From: Symbiodinium natans
Taxonomy: Eukaryota; Sar; Dinophyceae; Suessiales; Symbiodiniaceae
Reading direction: 5' to 3'
DNA: 64,000 nt
Assembly (NCBI GenBank): GCA_905221605.1
Contig: CAJNDS010000710.1
Span: 1 to 64,000, forward strand
The notes beneath the pieces were generated by a model. It made no database searches. It was not told where the DNA came from and saw only the letters and a list, made by a program, of their open reading frames with translations. The position numbers and the translations under genes were made by a program. Shown here in pieces: positions 1 to 14,400 of the stretch. Positions within the stretch are counted from its first letter, which is position 1, and the number at the start of each line of letters is the position of its first letter.

Positions 1-9
1 GTGTGTGTG

Positions 10-41
<32 letters not shown>

Positions 42-46
42 TGCGT

Positions 47-140
<94 letters not shown>
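1..140. repeat. (TG)n microsatellite at left edge
   Basis: An almost pure TG dinucleotide tract with a short GTGC-rich variant near positions 23-50. It abuts the last readable exon of the giant minus-strand gene, whose frame runs into it as His-Thr repeats, so the tract may lie in coding sequence or at the start of an intron. The repeat runs off the window. Confidence 0.98.
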
Positions 141-143
<3 letters not shown>

Positions 144-2373
144 AGCAGCGCCGCCTGGTCCATCCCTGTTATCTTCGCAACCTCATCCAGGGCAGAGCCT
201 CTCAGCACCTGCATGGGAAGCTGCAAGGCGAGCTCCGATCTGAGAGCGTCGGGCACCCTGTCCAAGATTTCCTGCACACCCGCCACCTGGGTTCCGACCG
301 AAGCAAGCCCCACTGAGAGGCCGCTGCCGCCCTCGCTGAGGACTCCGGAGAGTTCCGTGAGGTGGCGCAGGACTTGTGGCCCAGCCGGGCAGTACTGGAT
401 GCTCATGGGCTCCACTCCTCGGGAGCTCATCTTCAAGAGCCAGTTCCACAAGTTCCACAAGTTCCATATAACTTATAACAAACCTTTGAGAGGCCACAAC
501 CTCACTTTCAAGAGCTACAGTATCCGAAGCCTTTTGCCAAGTGGCCGACGCTCACGCCCAGCAACTCCTCGAGGCCCTTGGCCTTGGGACGTGTTCTCAA
601 ACAGTTGAAACGTCACCGCATGTCACCGTGGCAGGCGGTCACCGGGGGTTTGCGGCTTCAAGAGAGTAGTCTTGGACCTCTTCCAGACTCCCAAAGAAGC
701 CTGGAGTCTGGAGATCTTGCCTTCAACCAGTTCCTCTGCCCTGGTCCCCAATATCATATGTGCAAATTCCCATGTCGCTTAGGAAGATCTACTCTCGATC
801 TTCTGCGATATGATCTTCTCTGAGCCCTCCTCCCCCCCGCCCGACCTCGGTGAAGTCCACGTCGCCGATGAGGCAGAGCCCTTTCCCCGTGGCCAGCAGA
901 CCGCGGAAGGCGACCTCACCCAAGCGGCCCTCCACCCCGACGATGAAGCTGCCTCTGAGAGGGCTTTGGGAGCGCCTGCTTTTTCGGATGTTTTTTGGGG
1001 GGGTGCGGCGCACGCATCTCTTCTCTCGGCCAAGAAGCTGCCCGTGGCCGCCTTCCCGCTCGACGTGCTCGAGCTGCCTGTCATCCAGACCCTGTCCAGC
1101 CACAGCGCGTCGAGGCCAAACTGCTCCAAGGGCCCGAAGCCTTCGATCAAGGGCTTGGAGATCTCCATGGAGCCAGCCAGCTGGAGGCCTGACCAGCCAC
1201 GAAAGACGCCCACAGGCCATGACATTGGCATGTGCATACTGTGCATACACAAGCTTCCTGCTTCCTCACTTCTAGTTACAAGCCACGAGGGAGGCAGGGA
1301 AATCTTCCCCAGAGTTGCCAACCGCCAGGCAAGGCAAAGAAGTCGAGGGCCTGTTGCAGGATCGCCCGAGATCGTCAGGTTCAGCTCGGCAATGTCAGCC
1401 ACGCTGACGGTCGTGGAGCCCATGACCGAGAGGCCATGCACAGAGGACGCAAGAACCCTGACATCGAGCGAGCTGATCATGCTTTGGCCTGGCAGGAACC
1501 TCTCAAGGTCCAGCTGACCTTCTACCTCGGCGGAGACGGACAGGGGCTGCTCCTTGCGGCTGTCATAGTGCCTGGGACCGGTGTCCGTGATACGAGTGTG
1601 GTACCTACTAAAGCAATATCAAAGGGATGCTTTGGGAGCTCATGGCTGGGATGCCCCTTCAGCTACGATCGGACCAAGCTGCAGAAACAGCTCCGCCTCA
1701 GGAAGGCCCCAGTCCTCCGGCACGACGTTCACGACCTCTGTGGTGTTGATAAGGACGTAGGCATCGCCGATCTTGGGAATCTCCACCGTCACTGCCAGGG
1801 CTGGGAGGTCGATGGTGCTCTCCAGATTGGGAAGCGGAACCTGAGTCATATGATCGTCCATGCCATGAGGCTCTCGGACGTCACGGAGTCAGAATATTCC
1901 ACGATACAAGGCGGACAGACATGCGACCCTGCGCTGGGCTGCCTTGCGGGCAAGCCCTGCAAGTGGCTCTCTCTCGGCTCTCTCTCACCTAAACTCGGGC
2001 GCTGGCCGCCATGTCGATAAGCCCGGAGAGCTTCCAGCCGGAGGGGTCGGCGAGCAGCTGGCCCTGGACCTTCTGCAAGATCGAGTCGTCGCGGAAGCGC
2101 GCGTCGACGTGGGCCAAGGCGCTCCAGCGGGTCTCCCCCCCGGCTTCCTTCTCGAAGCTTGCGGCAACCAGCACCTGCGTGGCTTCTTCTTGGTCGGGTA
2201 GCCGGGGCAAGAGGACCTCGGCGCACCCTGCAGCCTTCACGGAGAAGTCGCCCTGGCGCCCGTCGTAGGCGGCCTCCAAGGCAACCGCGGGCCGGACCTG
2301 CGCCCAGGGCTTTTGTTGAGCAAAGCTCGCGTGCCGTTGGGCGCTTGAGGGTCTGTTTGTGGGTGAAAGAGAG

Positions 2374-2426
<53 letters not shown>

Positions 2427-5400
2427 TTAAAATAATAAACATAAATAATGAATTTCAATAAATAGAGTGAACGCGCACTTGAAGACGGCCTCCGCGGAGC
2501 CCATGCGCGGAAGCTGCCAGGTGCCCCCAGCACGGCCGGCGGCGAAGATCTGGCCCTGGCTCAGCGCTGGGAATGATTCCCGAAGAAGATGGGCTCAAGT
2601 TTAGAAGGGTTTTGGGAGTATGTATGCTCTCCGCTCCTGGCTCCAGGCAAAGCGAAGGTCCAGCGGCTCCAGATCGAGGTCTTTCAGGAGATGTCCTCGT
2701 GGGCGCTTGTTGGGGGGGGGGGGGGGGCAGGAGAGGGCACCGTGCTTCCGTTCCTTTGTTATTTCCCCTCCCCAGAAAGACCGTTTCAATACGCCCGATT
2801 CAGGATATGAAGGCCAAGGCTCCCAAGCCGAGGCTGGCCCGCGCCTTCACAGACAGGCCAGTCTCGTTGCCCTCACCGCTGCCGCTGTAAATGAGATACG
2901 CCGATGCTGAGAAAGGAAGTGATCCCAAGCGTGTGTCGAGGCTCACGCAGGCGTGAATGTCGCCAAACGTGGTCTCCAAACTTGCATTGGAGTCCTCGGC
3001 ACTGCTTTGCGGGTAACTATAGACACCATGCGACACCGCAACACACCTCACTGCCAAAGGAAGGACATACTGCACGGGCTTGCAATGGGGCCTGTCGATA
3101 GGTGCTCACGGAAAGGACGAGTGGGTCCGCCCTGCCCAGCTTACCTTGAAGCTCTCGGGGTAGTTCCTGTCCAAGGATGAGGCTGCGTCAAAAAGGCTGC
3201 GATGTCTGGTGGCTATTGGTGGCTCACTACAGATCTCACACGTGCGTCTCACTTTCGCGGAAAATGGCGACTCTCCAGTGCCTGCAGCACCGCGGCAGGG
3301 TCCAGCACTGCGGAGGCCTTCATGTCAATCTCGCCGGTGGATGTGTCCAGGAAGCTCCGGACCTCCAAGGGATTCATGTGACGATGGGGTGCCCAAATCT
3401 GACATAAGAAGCTTGACAACCTAGAAGCTGCCTAAGAGCCGCAGCCACGCGAATCTTGAGGCGAGCTGCTTCCACTGCGCTGATGCCATCGGCCCAGCGA
3501 CCCAAGTAGCTTCGCATGGAAACGCTCGTGTAAGAGGCTTTGCCTACTGCCTGCAAACCCCCTGCGTTGTCGTAGCTCATCCTCATCGACACATCGATGT
3601 CCAGGGCTGGAATGGTGGCTTCGATGGGTCCTGCAAACTGCACTCAACTCACGGTATATCACGCTAGAGACTACTGTAGATGCATCAGGCTGCTTCAGGC
3701 AATAAGTTGGCAACAAGGCATCTTCAACATCGAACATCGCTCGTGGTGATCCTGTGATCACGGACAAGCTTAGGTGCTTCACGTCGACCTCCACCATGGC
3801 TTCAAGAGGCCAGGAGACTTGGAGCATCTCCGGACGCTTGCGCATGTCAAGGGAAACGCATAGCGGGAAGTAGCTCCATGACGGTGCCGAGTCAGCTGAG
3901 CCCGTGTCTGACAGCCTCCTCACTGCTCGGTTCGAGGGGTTCCGGGTTCGTTGGGACTGTCGAGTGCGCCACGCGTTCAGCCGGCGGTGGCGCTGGGGCC
4001 GGGCCTGCAGCCGGCGCGCGGGCTCCGCGGGCTCTGTGTGTTGCTCGGGGAGGTCGACGTCCAGCTGCTGGGCTGCGACGACGGCGCGGAGCAGCGCCAG
4101 GTCGAGGCGGCCCTGAAGGGCCTCGGCCAGCAGCAGCTCCTGGCCGGCCAGCGCCTCGCGGGCGGCGGGGGACAGGCCGAGGGTCTGCAGCGCAGCATCC
4201 AGGATGCCAGCGGCCGCCTGATCCACGGAGTCCGGCGGCAGGAAGATCAGCAGGACTTCCCGGAGATCTGCAGGTGTGGCTTGCAGCCGCGCCAGCCTAG
4301 ATCCCACGGCCTTGGCCATTTCCAGGTTCTCTGCCGTGACAGCCTTCACCAAACTCTGCGCGTGGGCTTCAGCGAAGGCCTCCGAGGCGCCCAGCTCCTG
4401 CAGGAGGCACTCGACAGATCGGGTCAGGAAGACCTTCTCGTCCAGGCCGAACAGGTGGGCTGCCTCCACAAAGGCCTCGAAGCCCGCCCCCGAGCCGAAG
4501 AGCTTTCCCAGCAGCCCGTCCAGCTCGCGCAAGTCGCCGAGAATGTCCACGGAGGCCTCCACCGACAGGAGCCGCGCGACGCTGGCCTCGAGCTCCATGG
4601 CCAGGGGCCGGCAGATCCTGACAAACGTTAGCAAGGAAGAGAGACCACCCTCAAGCACCGGACTCTGAAGGTTCAACGGGCTCAGCAGTCTGGGATCCCG
4701 GTCCTTGCGTCGATGGCCAGGGTGCGGACCAAGGGCGCAATCATGTCGGCTGCGCGTGAGCTCGAGGCTCCGAACAAGTCGCGAGCGAAGGCCACGTCGA
4801 TTTCGAGCTTGAGTGTCCTCTCAGACGCCGTCATGCGTGTGTGTCTATAGACAATATAGACAGCTGCGAGACGGCCCTAATCTCTTACCTGCTCAATCAA
4901 GGGATGAGTGTGCTGGATTGGGCAGGGCCAAGGAAGGAGATGACAAGACCCCCTATACTACACAACTTACACAACTTACAACAACGCGCGGCAACAATGG
5001 CAACATGAAAAGGAGATGGGGTGTGCAGAAGGTGCAGGGAACAGGTCCTGTCCACGGCCTCCCGAAGGGAGGCTGCATCGAGCGTGCTCACCGACTCCAC
5101 AAGCGCCAGGTCCATCTCGTGGTGCAGCAGAAAGCCTTCGAGAACTGCGCGAAGCAGCTGGGTACCTGGAAGCTCCAACGCAGACGCGATCTCTCCAAGA
5201 AGGCCAACATCCAGCTCGCCACTCATGAGAGAGGTCAGAACAGCCGACATCGCAGAGGCAGCTGGCAAGGTCAGCCCGGAGGTCAAGTTCGCTGCTCGTG
5301 CCGGCTCAACATAGACCTGCTGCAGTTGCCAGGACACAAACTCCTGAAGGGAGCCCTCGAAGGCCTCTTCCAAGCCGAGGTTGCGGATCAGGCTATGCAG

Positions 5401-8400
5401 GGAGCTGAAGCTTGGGTCCTTTGCCACGGCGTGCACGGAATCCTGGAGAGCCATCACCGCCTCAAGGCTCAGCTTGCCCAACGTCGCTTCGCCCGCGGCG
5501 CCCGCGGCGCCCGCGGCGCCCGCGGCGCCTGAAACTTGCGCGGCAACCGGCGCCGGCACGCCCAGGGAGCCCAGGAGGCGGCCGAGGCTGGGCGCCAGGA
5601 TCTCCCGCAGGAAGCCGCTCTCGCCAGCAAGGGGAGTCCCCTGAGCGACACCCTCCCAAACCTCAAGCAGGACCCGCGCTGAGACATCGCCGGAGATCAT
5701 GGCCGCCAGAGGAGCCTTCAACTTGGTCATTGTGGGCCCAGTGACCTGAAGAGTATTGACGGCAAGCGGATTTGCCCCCAGCTCCTTCAATGCGCACTGC
5801 AGCATCGGGCTCAGGTACGTCTTCAGGAGGTCCGCCGTGTCCTCCACCAGCCCGAGCTGCTCAAGGAGGCCACTGAGGACCGTGAGGTCAAAGGTACCCC
5901 GCATGATCGACTCGACGCCCTCCTTGAACACCGGAAGATTCTCATTGGAGATTGCCTTCCAAAAGTGGCGGGACTCTCTGGCGACGCATCGGGGCATTGT
6001 CGGGGTATCGGGGCGAGAGCGCACGACTCACTCATGGCTGTCTCATGGTTGTCTCACTTCCGCCGAATCTCTTCCCTCCCCGCAAGTCCCGCAAGTCCCA
6101 GCCTGTGAGATGCGGCTGGCCATGGTGTGGTCCATGCAAAACGTCCTCAGCAGTTGGCAGCGGACCATCGGCTGCACGAGATCCGTCAGCAAGAGGCTGC
6201 CTTCTTGTTTGCTCTTTTCGTGAGAATCATCTTGAGGGGGGGGTGCGGAATTGTGCGGAGGCGCCTGTAGGGTGTTTAGGGTGGTTTGGGTCCGGTTGTT
6301 TCGGGCTGTTTCGGGCACCTCCTCCCAGCTTGCTCAGGGCAGTCCCAAGCATGGCCAAGGTCGGCGGGCCGGAGAGGAAGCTTCCCAGGGAGTCGACCAA
6401 CACACCCAAGTCTGCTTGCAACAGCTTCTTGGCCACCTCTGTGGGGACCTTAGGCTTCTGAGAGAGCATCGCTCCAGGCTGCATGTCGCATCAATTCGCA
6501 TCATGTCGCTGCACTCCGTGAAACCTGCACGGAGCCATAGGACGCAACGTGCACACTGAGCCCGCCACGCAGGACTCCCGCAGCTTTGAGAGCAGGCTCG
6601 GGTAGACCACGTCCAGGGGGCTAACCCCGAGCCTCGGCTTTTCACTGTCTCTTGCTGAAGGGATCGCTCATGACCGGTGGCAAGGAAAAGGGGGAGGTTG
6701 TCAGAGCTTTTCCGAGGCCTGCTGTGGTCAGGCCGCACGTCCTAAAAAATGTCTTACAAGATGTCCTACAGGGTGACAAGTTGCGCTTGCTGCTGCGATT
6801 GACATCACCTGTTGACCTGCTGGGAAAGCCTGGCCCCCTGCAACAAGCTGCTGAAGCCTGGGCTGTCCGGATCAAGAAGCTGTCGTCCGAAGTCCTCAAG
6901 GAGCGCGCCCGTGATCTCGCCACTTAGAAGTGAGGTGGCCAGAGACTGCCTGGGGCACGGAGTGGAGGACTTGCGAAGTTGATTTTGAAGAGTTCACACA
7001 CGCTCCCACATGTTCCCCGCCCCCCCCACCCCCACCGTCTGCCTGCCGGCGCTGAAGGTTTGCAGGTCCAAGTTCTGGGCCATCGCATTGGCGACAGGTC
7101 TGGAGACTCCCAGCCGCAACATGAGCGTTCTCAGCATGGACTTCAGCATGGGCAGGAGCTCAAAGCCCAGGGCAGAGGAGAAGCGTTTGAGCATGTCAAG
7201 CGAAACTTCTCCCTGCAGCATCTCTGTTGCCAAGGCCTGCAGCGACCTGAGCGTCTCTTCAGAGACGCTTCGTTTCACGGACATGGCAGCACTGGGCTCG
7301 GCACCAAGGCGAAGCAGAAACGAGTGCAAAGCTGGGGCAATGACGTCCTCAAAGAAATCCGCGACGCCGAGGTTCCTGCAGATTCGGGCGAGGGCGTCCA
7401 TGACATCTCCGGCCTCGACGCCCGCCATGGACTTCACCAGGTCAACAACATCGGTAGCCATCTCCCCCAGGAGTGGAATCGTCAAGTGCTGCTTGGGCAA
7501 CTCGCTGACGTGCGGCTCCACACCTGCTCGCAGCATGAAGCTGGAAATGGTTGGCGCGATGAGGGCTGAGGCAGAGTCGAGGTTACAGATCCGACCAAGC
7601 TGAGACACAAGATCTAATGAGAAGGATCCACCGACCAAGTCAAGGAGGATTCGCTGCGCGTCGGACAGCTTCCTGCGGATGTTCTGATCTGTTATCGCTG
7701 ATCCGCACTGCAGGATTGCATCCTCGGAGATCTTGAACCAGCGCAGCATATAGCCCAAAGCCGGCTTGACTAAGTCCTCCGCCAAGGAGATGCCCATGAC
7801 TGCACAAAGCGACTGAAGTGAGCCAAGAGGGTCGCGATACACGTCAGACACTGAAGGCGGTGAGGTGATGGCACTCGTCATGACTTGAACTAGCCGCATC
7901 GCGTGTTGCGGGGGGACTCCCGCGCTGACCAGTGCGGAGCTCATGGTGTCGTTCGCCAGGCGCCGCGCAGACTGGCCGGACGCATCCACCTGCTGAATCT
8001 TTCGGAGCAAAGGAGCTCCCTCCGCCCACGTCTTCAACCCACCCAAAAACCACCCTCCCTCGCCAAGACCCATCAACAGCCTTTTTTCGGAACCCCAGAA
8101 CTGAAATCAGCAGTGACATTTTTGTTGACAGGTATTTTTCATAGGCGATATACTGTTACTATTACGAAACATTATATATTCACGGCACGTAGATGTACCA
8201 GCTCTTGTGCTTGAAAAGTAAACAGCCCATGCCTGCTGCGATCCCCATCTGCTGAAGGCACCCAAGGCCCCGCGGCGTGGAAATGGCCCTCTGCCATGTT
8301 GGGCGGGCCGGGCGCGCAGCCGGCGCGCGGGCTCCGCGGGCTCTGTGTGTTGCTCGGGGAGGTCGACGTCCAGCTGCTGGGCTGCGACGACGGCGCGGAG

Positions 8401-11400
8401 CAGCGCCAGGTCCAGGCGGCCCTGAAGGGCCTCGGCCAGCAGCAGCTCCTGGCCGGCCAGCGCCTCGCGGGCGGCGGGGGACAGGCCGAGGGTCTGCAGC
8501 GCAGCATCCAGGATGCCAGCGGCCGCCTGATCCACGGAGTCCGGCGGCAGGAAGATCAGCAGGACTTCCCGGAGATCTGCAGGTGTGGCTTGCAGCCGTG
8601 CCAGCCTAGATCCCACGGCCTTGGCCGTTTCCAGGTTCTCTGCCGTGACAGCCTTCACCAAACTCTGCGCGTGGGCTTCAGCGAAGGCCTCCGAGGCGCC
8701 CAGCTCCTGCAGGAGGCACTCGACAGATCGGGTCAGGAAGACCTTCTCGTCCAGGCCGAACAGGTGGGCTGCCTCCACAAAGGCCTCGAAGCCCGCCCCC
8801 GAGCCGAAGAGCTTTCCCAGCAGCCCGTCCAGCTCGCGCAAGTCGCCGAGAATGTCCACGGAGGCCTCCACCGACAGGAGCCGCGCGACGCTGGCCTCGA
8901 GCTCCATGGCCAGGGGCCGGCAGATCCTGGATCGAAGTGAAAAACCATAAGCATGATCGGTGGCATTTCGTTAGAGCGTTTGATGCCTAAGAAGCTGTTG
9001 CTTCTCCGCTTCAACGAGCCCCCGGCGGTCCTGGCTTGGAGCGCGAAGCCCCTGAAGAGCTGGGCGAGCAACGTGGTGGCCATGGACTCCTGCGTGGGCA
9101 GCCGGAACTGTATGGTGTGATAATGGAGCGCACCATCACCACGTTACCGCCACGTTACCGCCAATTGTGTATCAGATGCAGCACAGGCTTGGGCTTATAG
9201 GCTTCGCAGCGTGGGCACATCCAGCGCACCTTCTAGCTATGTATTCTGTATTCATGCTACAGTACGTTACGTGATGTTACATGTTCAATCATGTTCACCT
9301 TCCTCGCAAGATCTCACAGAAGCCACTTCGAGTGACGTCTGGCGGGCTCTCCTCTGCACCCAAAGCGACGAAGAGGGCCCGGGCCCAGTCGAGATCCAGC
9401 TCCCCTTGAAGCCACCTCAAGGAAGGCTCCCAAAGGCACTCACTGTAATATCTGTACTGTGACAGCCACCCCAGCCTCTCGAAGAGGGCCGGAAGGGACG
9501 CGACGGATGTGGCTGGAGGGTTGCTGGCGCTGGCGTTCCAAGAGGTGTCCACCTCGTAGTCGGCCAAGAAGCCTTGGAGCGCGGGCTGCACGATGCTGTT
9601 CAAGAAAGCCTCCCCGGAGATGTTGAAGAAGCCCACGAAGAAGCGCTCGAGAATCTGCAGGTCCACGTGGCCTGAGAGCAGGAGAAGCCGCTGACATACA
9701 CACATCAGCCTTACCTTTACCTAGAGGCAGGCCTGGTAGGTACTTGCTTAGACTTAGATTGGTTTCCAGGCGGGAGAGGTTCAGGGAGACTGTCTGGAGG
9801 AGTTCTGAGGTACTTGTATCCGTCTTGGGTCTGAGGCCTTGAAGGATCACTGGGAAAAGCTCGTCGAGGGCCGGGACCAAGTCCGCGAAGGAGGCGTCTT
9901 CCAAACGTTCCAAGACGAAGGTGGGGAGGTGGAACTTCCCGAGCTGGGATGCCACCAGTCCACGGGCCATGGAATCGAAATGCGCGTCCAGGCTCATCTG
10001 CGAGAGAAGGGCCCGGAAGGACCCCAAGCTGGGCCGGGTGGCAAGGGCCAACGCATCCGCCAGGAAGGCCGTCGGGCCCGAACCCGTCGTCCAAGGACCA
10101 TTTGTGAAGTCACTCGGGCTGCTGATGTTTGCAAAGAGGCTGATGAGGCTGCTCCGCACGAGGGCGGCGTGCCCCGGCTCGACCCCGAGCTGCAGCAGAA
10201 GCCTCTCAGTAAAAGGGGCCAGAAGGTGATCGCTGAAGGCGGACGCGGGCGCATAGGGAGTTCCCACCATGATGGCCTCCCAAGTCTGCCAGAGAAGCGA
10301 GCTGCTGAGCCCCACGGGGCTGCTGTGGCTGCCGCGGCTGACGCTCTGTTGCAGGGCCAGCAAGGGCGCGCTGAGCTTCGGGATGTGCTCAGCCCGCAGC
10401 GCCACGGCGCTCACGGCCGAGCTGCTGGCGCCCAAGCCCCGCAGGACGCAGCGGGCCAGCGGGGTCAGGTAGACCTCGGCGAAGTCACCCAAGCTGCTGG
10501 CCAAGCCCAGCTGCTGCAGCAGCTGTCCCATCTTCCCAACGTCCATGTTGCCTTGGATGAGGGCGTCTGTGCTGCTGAACACCAGCTCCAGATTGGCCAC
10601 GGTGATCGCCGAACTGATGCGAGAGGCGGCGACCTCAGTTCCGTGAGCCACTGCTACAAAAGAACAACACTTCACCACGGGGCTTCAAGCATGCATGCTG
10701 CATGCTGCGTGCTGCCTAAAAACGACAGGGAGTCTGAGAGTCTGAGAGCCTGGCCGCGTCCACGCAGTAGCTGCGCATGAGCACGCAGCGCACCATGGGC
10801 TGCACCAGCTCAGCCAGGAAGTCCACGTGCGCGGCCTCGGCGAGCTTCGCGACTGCAGTCTCCAAGCCTTGCAAGTCTGCTGGGGAAGCCACCAGAGTGC
10901 CGAAAGCTTCGAGGAGGATGCTGGCCTCCGCTTGGAACAGCTTCTCCACAACGCCTCGAGGCACACAAGCCAAGCTGAGCTTCTGAGTGAGGACGGGCTT
11001 GAGCATGTCGAGCCATGCATCGGCCCCCAGCACTGCAGCGATGTTCTGAAGAAGATTCACGGACAGGTCGCCGGCCATGAGACTGCTGAATCCTTCAGAG
11101 AGCCGATCAAGGATGGAGGCGTCCACCGCTGCACACATGCGCTGACTGCTCTTCCAGGACACCCCGAGATCAATGAAGCTTTGACGGCAGAAGGGCTGGA
11201 GCACCTGGACGTACACGTCCGAGATGCCGAAGGCCCCGGCCATCGACAGCAAGCCGTCAACATCCAGGCCTCCAAGGAAGAGCTGCTGCATAGCTGGCAC
11301 CACGGTGCGCGTGGTGTCCTCGGTGACGGCCGCTTGCACCGTCACTGCCGTACTGGCAGGAATGCCAAGCTGCAGCGTCCTGACATGCCAAGGCTCAAGT

Positions 11401-14400
11401 GGCTCAAGCACCAGTATTCACCAAAAGCTATAAGCCCTCTGTCAACCTTACGCCCTTACGCCCTTACGCCCTTACGCCCTTACGCCCTTACGCCCTTACG
11501 CCCTCACGCCCTCACGCCCTTACGCCCTTACGCCCTTACACTCATACGCCCTTACATCCGTACACCCTTACGCCCTCATACGCCCAAGGCAGTGCCAAAC
11601 TGGGCCAAGCAGCAACTCCTTCGTCACAGGCCCTAAAACGTCAGCGTAGAAATCAGGAATGCCCAGTGCGACGGTCAACCTCGCGGAAGGTCGATAAGAT
11701 CTCAGATGTTATGTTACTATACCAAGCACAAATCGGCTCTGGCCCAGCCTCTCGAGCGCGTCCAGGATGTTGGCAGCATCCAAGCCCGCGATGGCTTTGA
11801 TGAGGACGGTGAACTCACTGCCGAGCTTGTCAAGGCTGGACAGTGTCAAGGATTTGGCGGCAAGCCGGGCATTGCGAGATGCCAGGCCCCACTCCAAGAG
11901 TGTGTCGCTCAGCATGGGAGCAATCAAGGCCTGAGCTGGGTCGTCAAACCCACACACTCCCGTGCTCAAGCGAGACACCGACGCAGCCGAGACGTCCCCG
12001 CCGGCGATTTGCATAATGGCGCCCGTGATGTCCAGAAGCCTCTCATCGACGGTGTCATCTTGGAGGGAACCCATGCACTGGATCTGGATGCCAGCAGGAG
12101 CCTTCACAGACTCCAGGAAGTACGCGGCGGCAGGCTGGAGGATGTCCTCCGTCAGGGATAGGCCGAGAAGCTCGCACACGTGCTGAACGATGAGGAATGG
12201 GTTCTTTGCCAGGTCGTCCAGAGCCAACTTGCATTCCTCGCCGGCAAGGCAGCCGCCGATCTTGGCGGCGATGCTCGTGGGGATGCCTGGCACATCAACA
12301 AACTCCATCTGCCTCGCCATGCCTCGCCTAATATGCCTCAACATGCCTCAATATGCCTGAATATGCCTGCATACGATGCCTCGGCAGGCTAGGGACGCAC
12401 GTGGCAGAAAGATGCAGAAAGTGACAGAGAGGGAGAGCAGATTGAAGAAAGGCGCAACAACCGCAACCATCTTGAAGCCCTGTGCAGGCGAGCAGCCCAG
12501 CTTCTCCAAGACCATCTTCATCAAAGGCTTCGCGAGGTCCTCCATGGGAGCTCCATCCAGGGTGATCTCCACCTTCTCACCTTCGCAGGTGTGCGGAAGA
12601 GTGAGCCAGTCCTCCTTCTTCACAGGAGGTACCGTCTGCGCCGAGAGCGGCGGGCAGGCAAAGTCGGAGTCTTGAAACAGCCAGAGGTCCTCGGCAGCCT
12701 CGACGGTCCGGTTCTGCGGCCGAAGCATGGCAGTTGAGCTGCCCGAGTCGCCCGAGTCGCCCGAGTCGCCCGAGTCGCCCGAGTCGCCCGAGTCGCCCAA
12801 GTCGCAGGCGGGCATCTCCAAGAGACGCCGCGCGTGCTCGAGGCGCCGCTCCTCTGCGCGCTCCTCGAAGAGCCGGCGCCGAAGGTGCCGGAGGCCACGG
12901 ATCTCCACGTGCTTCGGCCACTCCCTCACTCGACGCTTGCTCCCGGTGCCACTGATTTCCAAGGGTCCCTCATCTAGCTCGGCCGTGGCGCCGTGGACTG
13001 TGAAGCTGGCCCCTTGAGGCACGCGAAGCAAAAAGGACGAGCTGGAGGCCGAGTCAGCCAAGGTGACCCAGACCTCGATGCTGCCCACTGCTGCGGTGAC
13101 TTGATCATCATCTGCAAGGTGATCGCCCAGCTTCTTTGCAAAAGCGACGTAGCCGAGCTTGAATGCCATGTCACTTTGCGGGCCCTCGATGCCTGAAAAG
13201 CTTCCTGCCCAGCTGTGTCGACAGCCCAGCTGGCCCGACCCAAACGAAGCTGACTCGTTGACTCCGTCGAAGTGCAGCGTTCCATCTGAGATTACTGCCG
13301 AACCCGCCGCCCAGCCGGCATCGTACGCCAGATGGACCTTTGCTTTGTCCAGATACTCGGCGACCGTGATGCTCACGCCCGCTTTCACCGTGAGGTGCCC
13401 CAGCATCGGGAAGTACACCCCAGTGGCCCAGTCGACGATCAGCTTCAACGTCAGGGAACTCCAGGCGCCGCTCACGGAGGCTCCTCTCTCTCTTCTCTCT
13501 CTATCTCTGTCTGTCGCTCTTTACGAGACAAGAAGTGGGACAGACAATGACAGCACTGCGGACAGGACTTCTTACGCACACTATGAGATGTCTCTTGATA
13601 CCGCTGTGTCAGATGAATCATGTTGAATCCATGGCCAAGGCTCCGAGCACACGCTTCCGGCCACCCTGGTAGCACGGGAGCGTGTCGACCAAGAGCCCGA
13701 AAGCCCTTGCAGCCGTCTCCGGGATGGGCGGGAGAAGGTCGCCCTCCACGTGCCCCGTGTTGGCTGTGGACGGGACCAACGCAAAGACCGCGTCGATTGC
13801 CCCGGCATCCTTCAACTGCAGGACAGAATCTTCAGGAATGAAGGCTCCAGTGATGGCAGTCCCGCTGCAGGCAAGGACCAGCCTCTCGACCTGGGAAAAA
13901 GGGGGCGGTGAGGGGGGAGGATCCAAGGTGGTCAGTCAACACCCGCCCCCTCTCCCTGGGATCAACCCCTGAACCTCACCCAACATCACCCAAAGATCAC
14001 CCAAACCTCAGCCCCCAAAAATCTCCTCAACATCTCACGCCCGAACCTCTACAGCATCCCCTTTTTGTTTCTCGGCTCCGAGGCGCGTAGAGGTGCGGGA
14101 TCTCGCCCTGAACAAGGTCGGCATGGACGCCCTTGAGCTCCAAGTCGCTGATGGAAAGGTCGGCCACGTTGAAGTTCACCGTCAAGCTTTCCGCGACCAA
14201 GGCGTTGAGCTGGTTGAGCATGGGGTGCTGGTCACGCGCGTGCTCCAAGACGGAGACCATGAAGATGGAAGGGTCCTCGCGGTCGATCACCACGTGCATC
14301 GGCGAGTCTGGACTGACGGAGCGAGGAACAACTCTCAGAGGAATCAGAGGGTCATCGTCGCTGAAAGCGAAGGAGACGTCCAGGGCCTGCCACACCACCT

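Noticed and set aside
183-1517. Several plus-strand frames of 100-260 codons over 1-2 kb and elsewhere opposite gene A.
   Set aside because: They are antisense shadows of GC-rich minus-strand exons, with arginine-rich low-complexity products and no domains.
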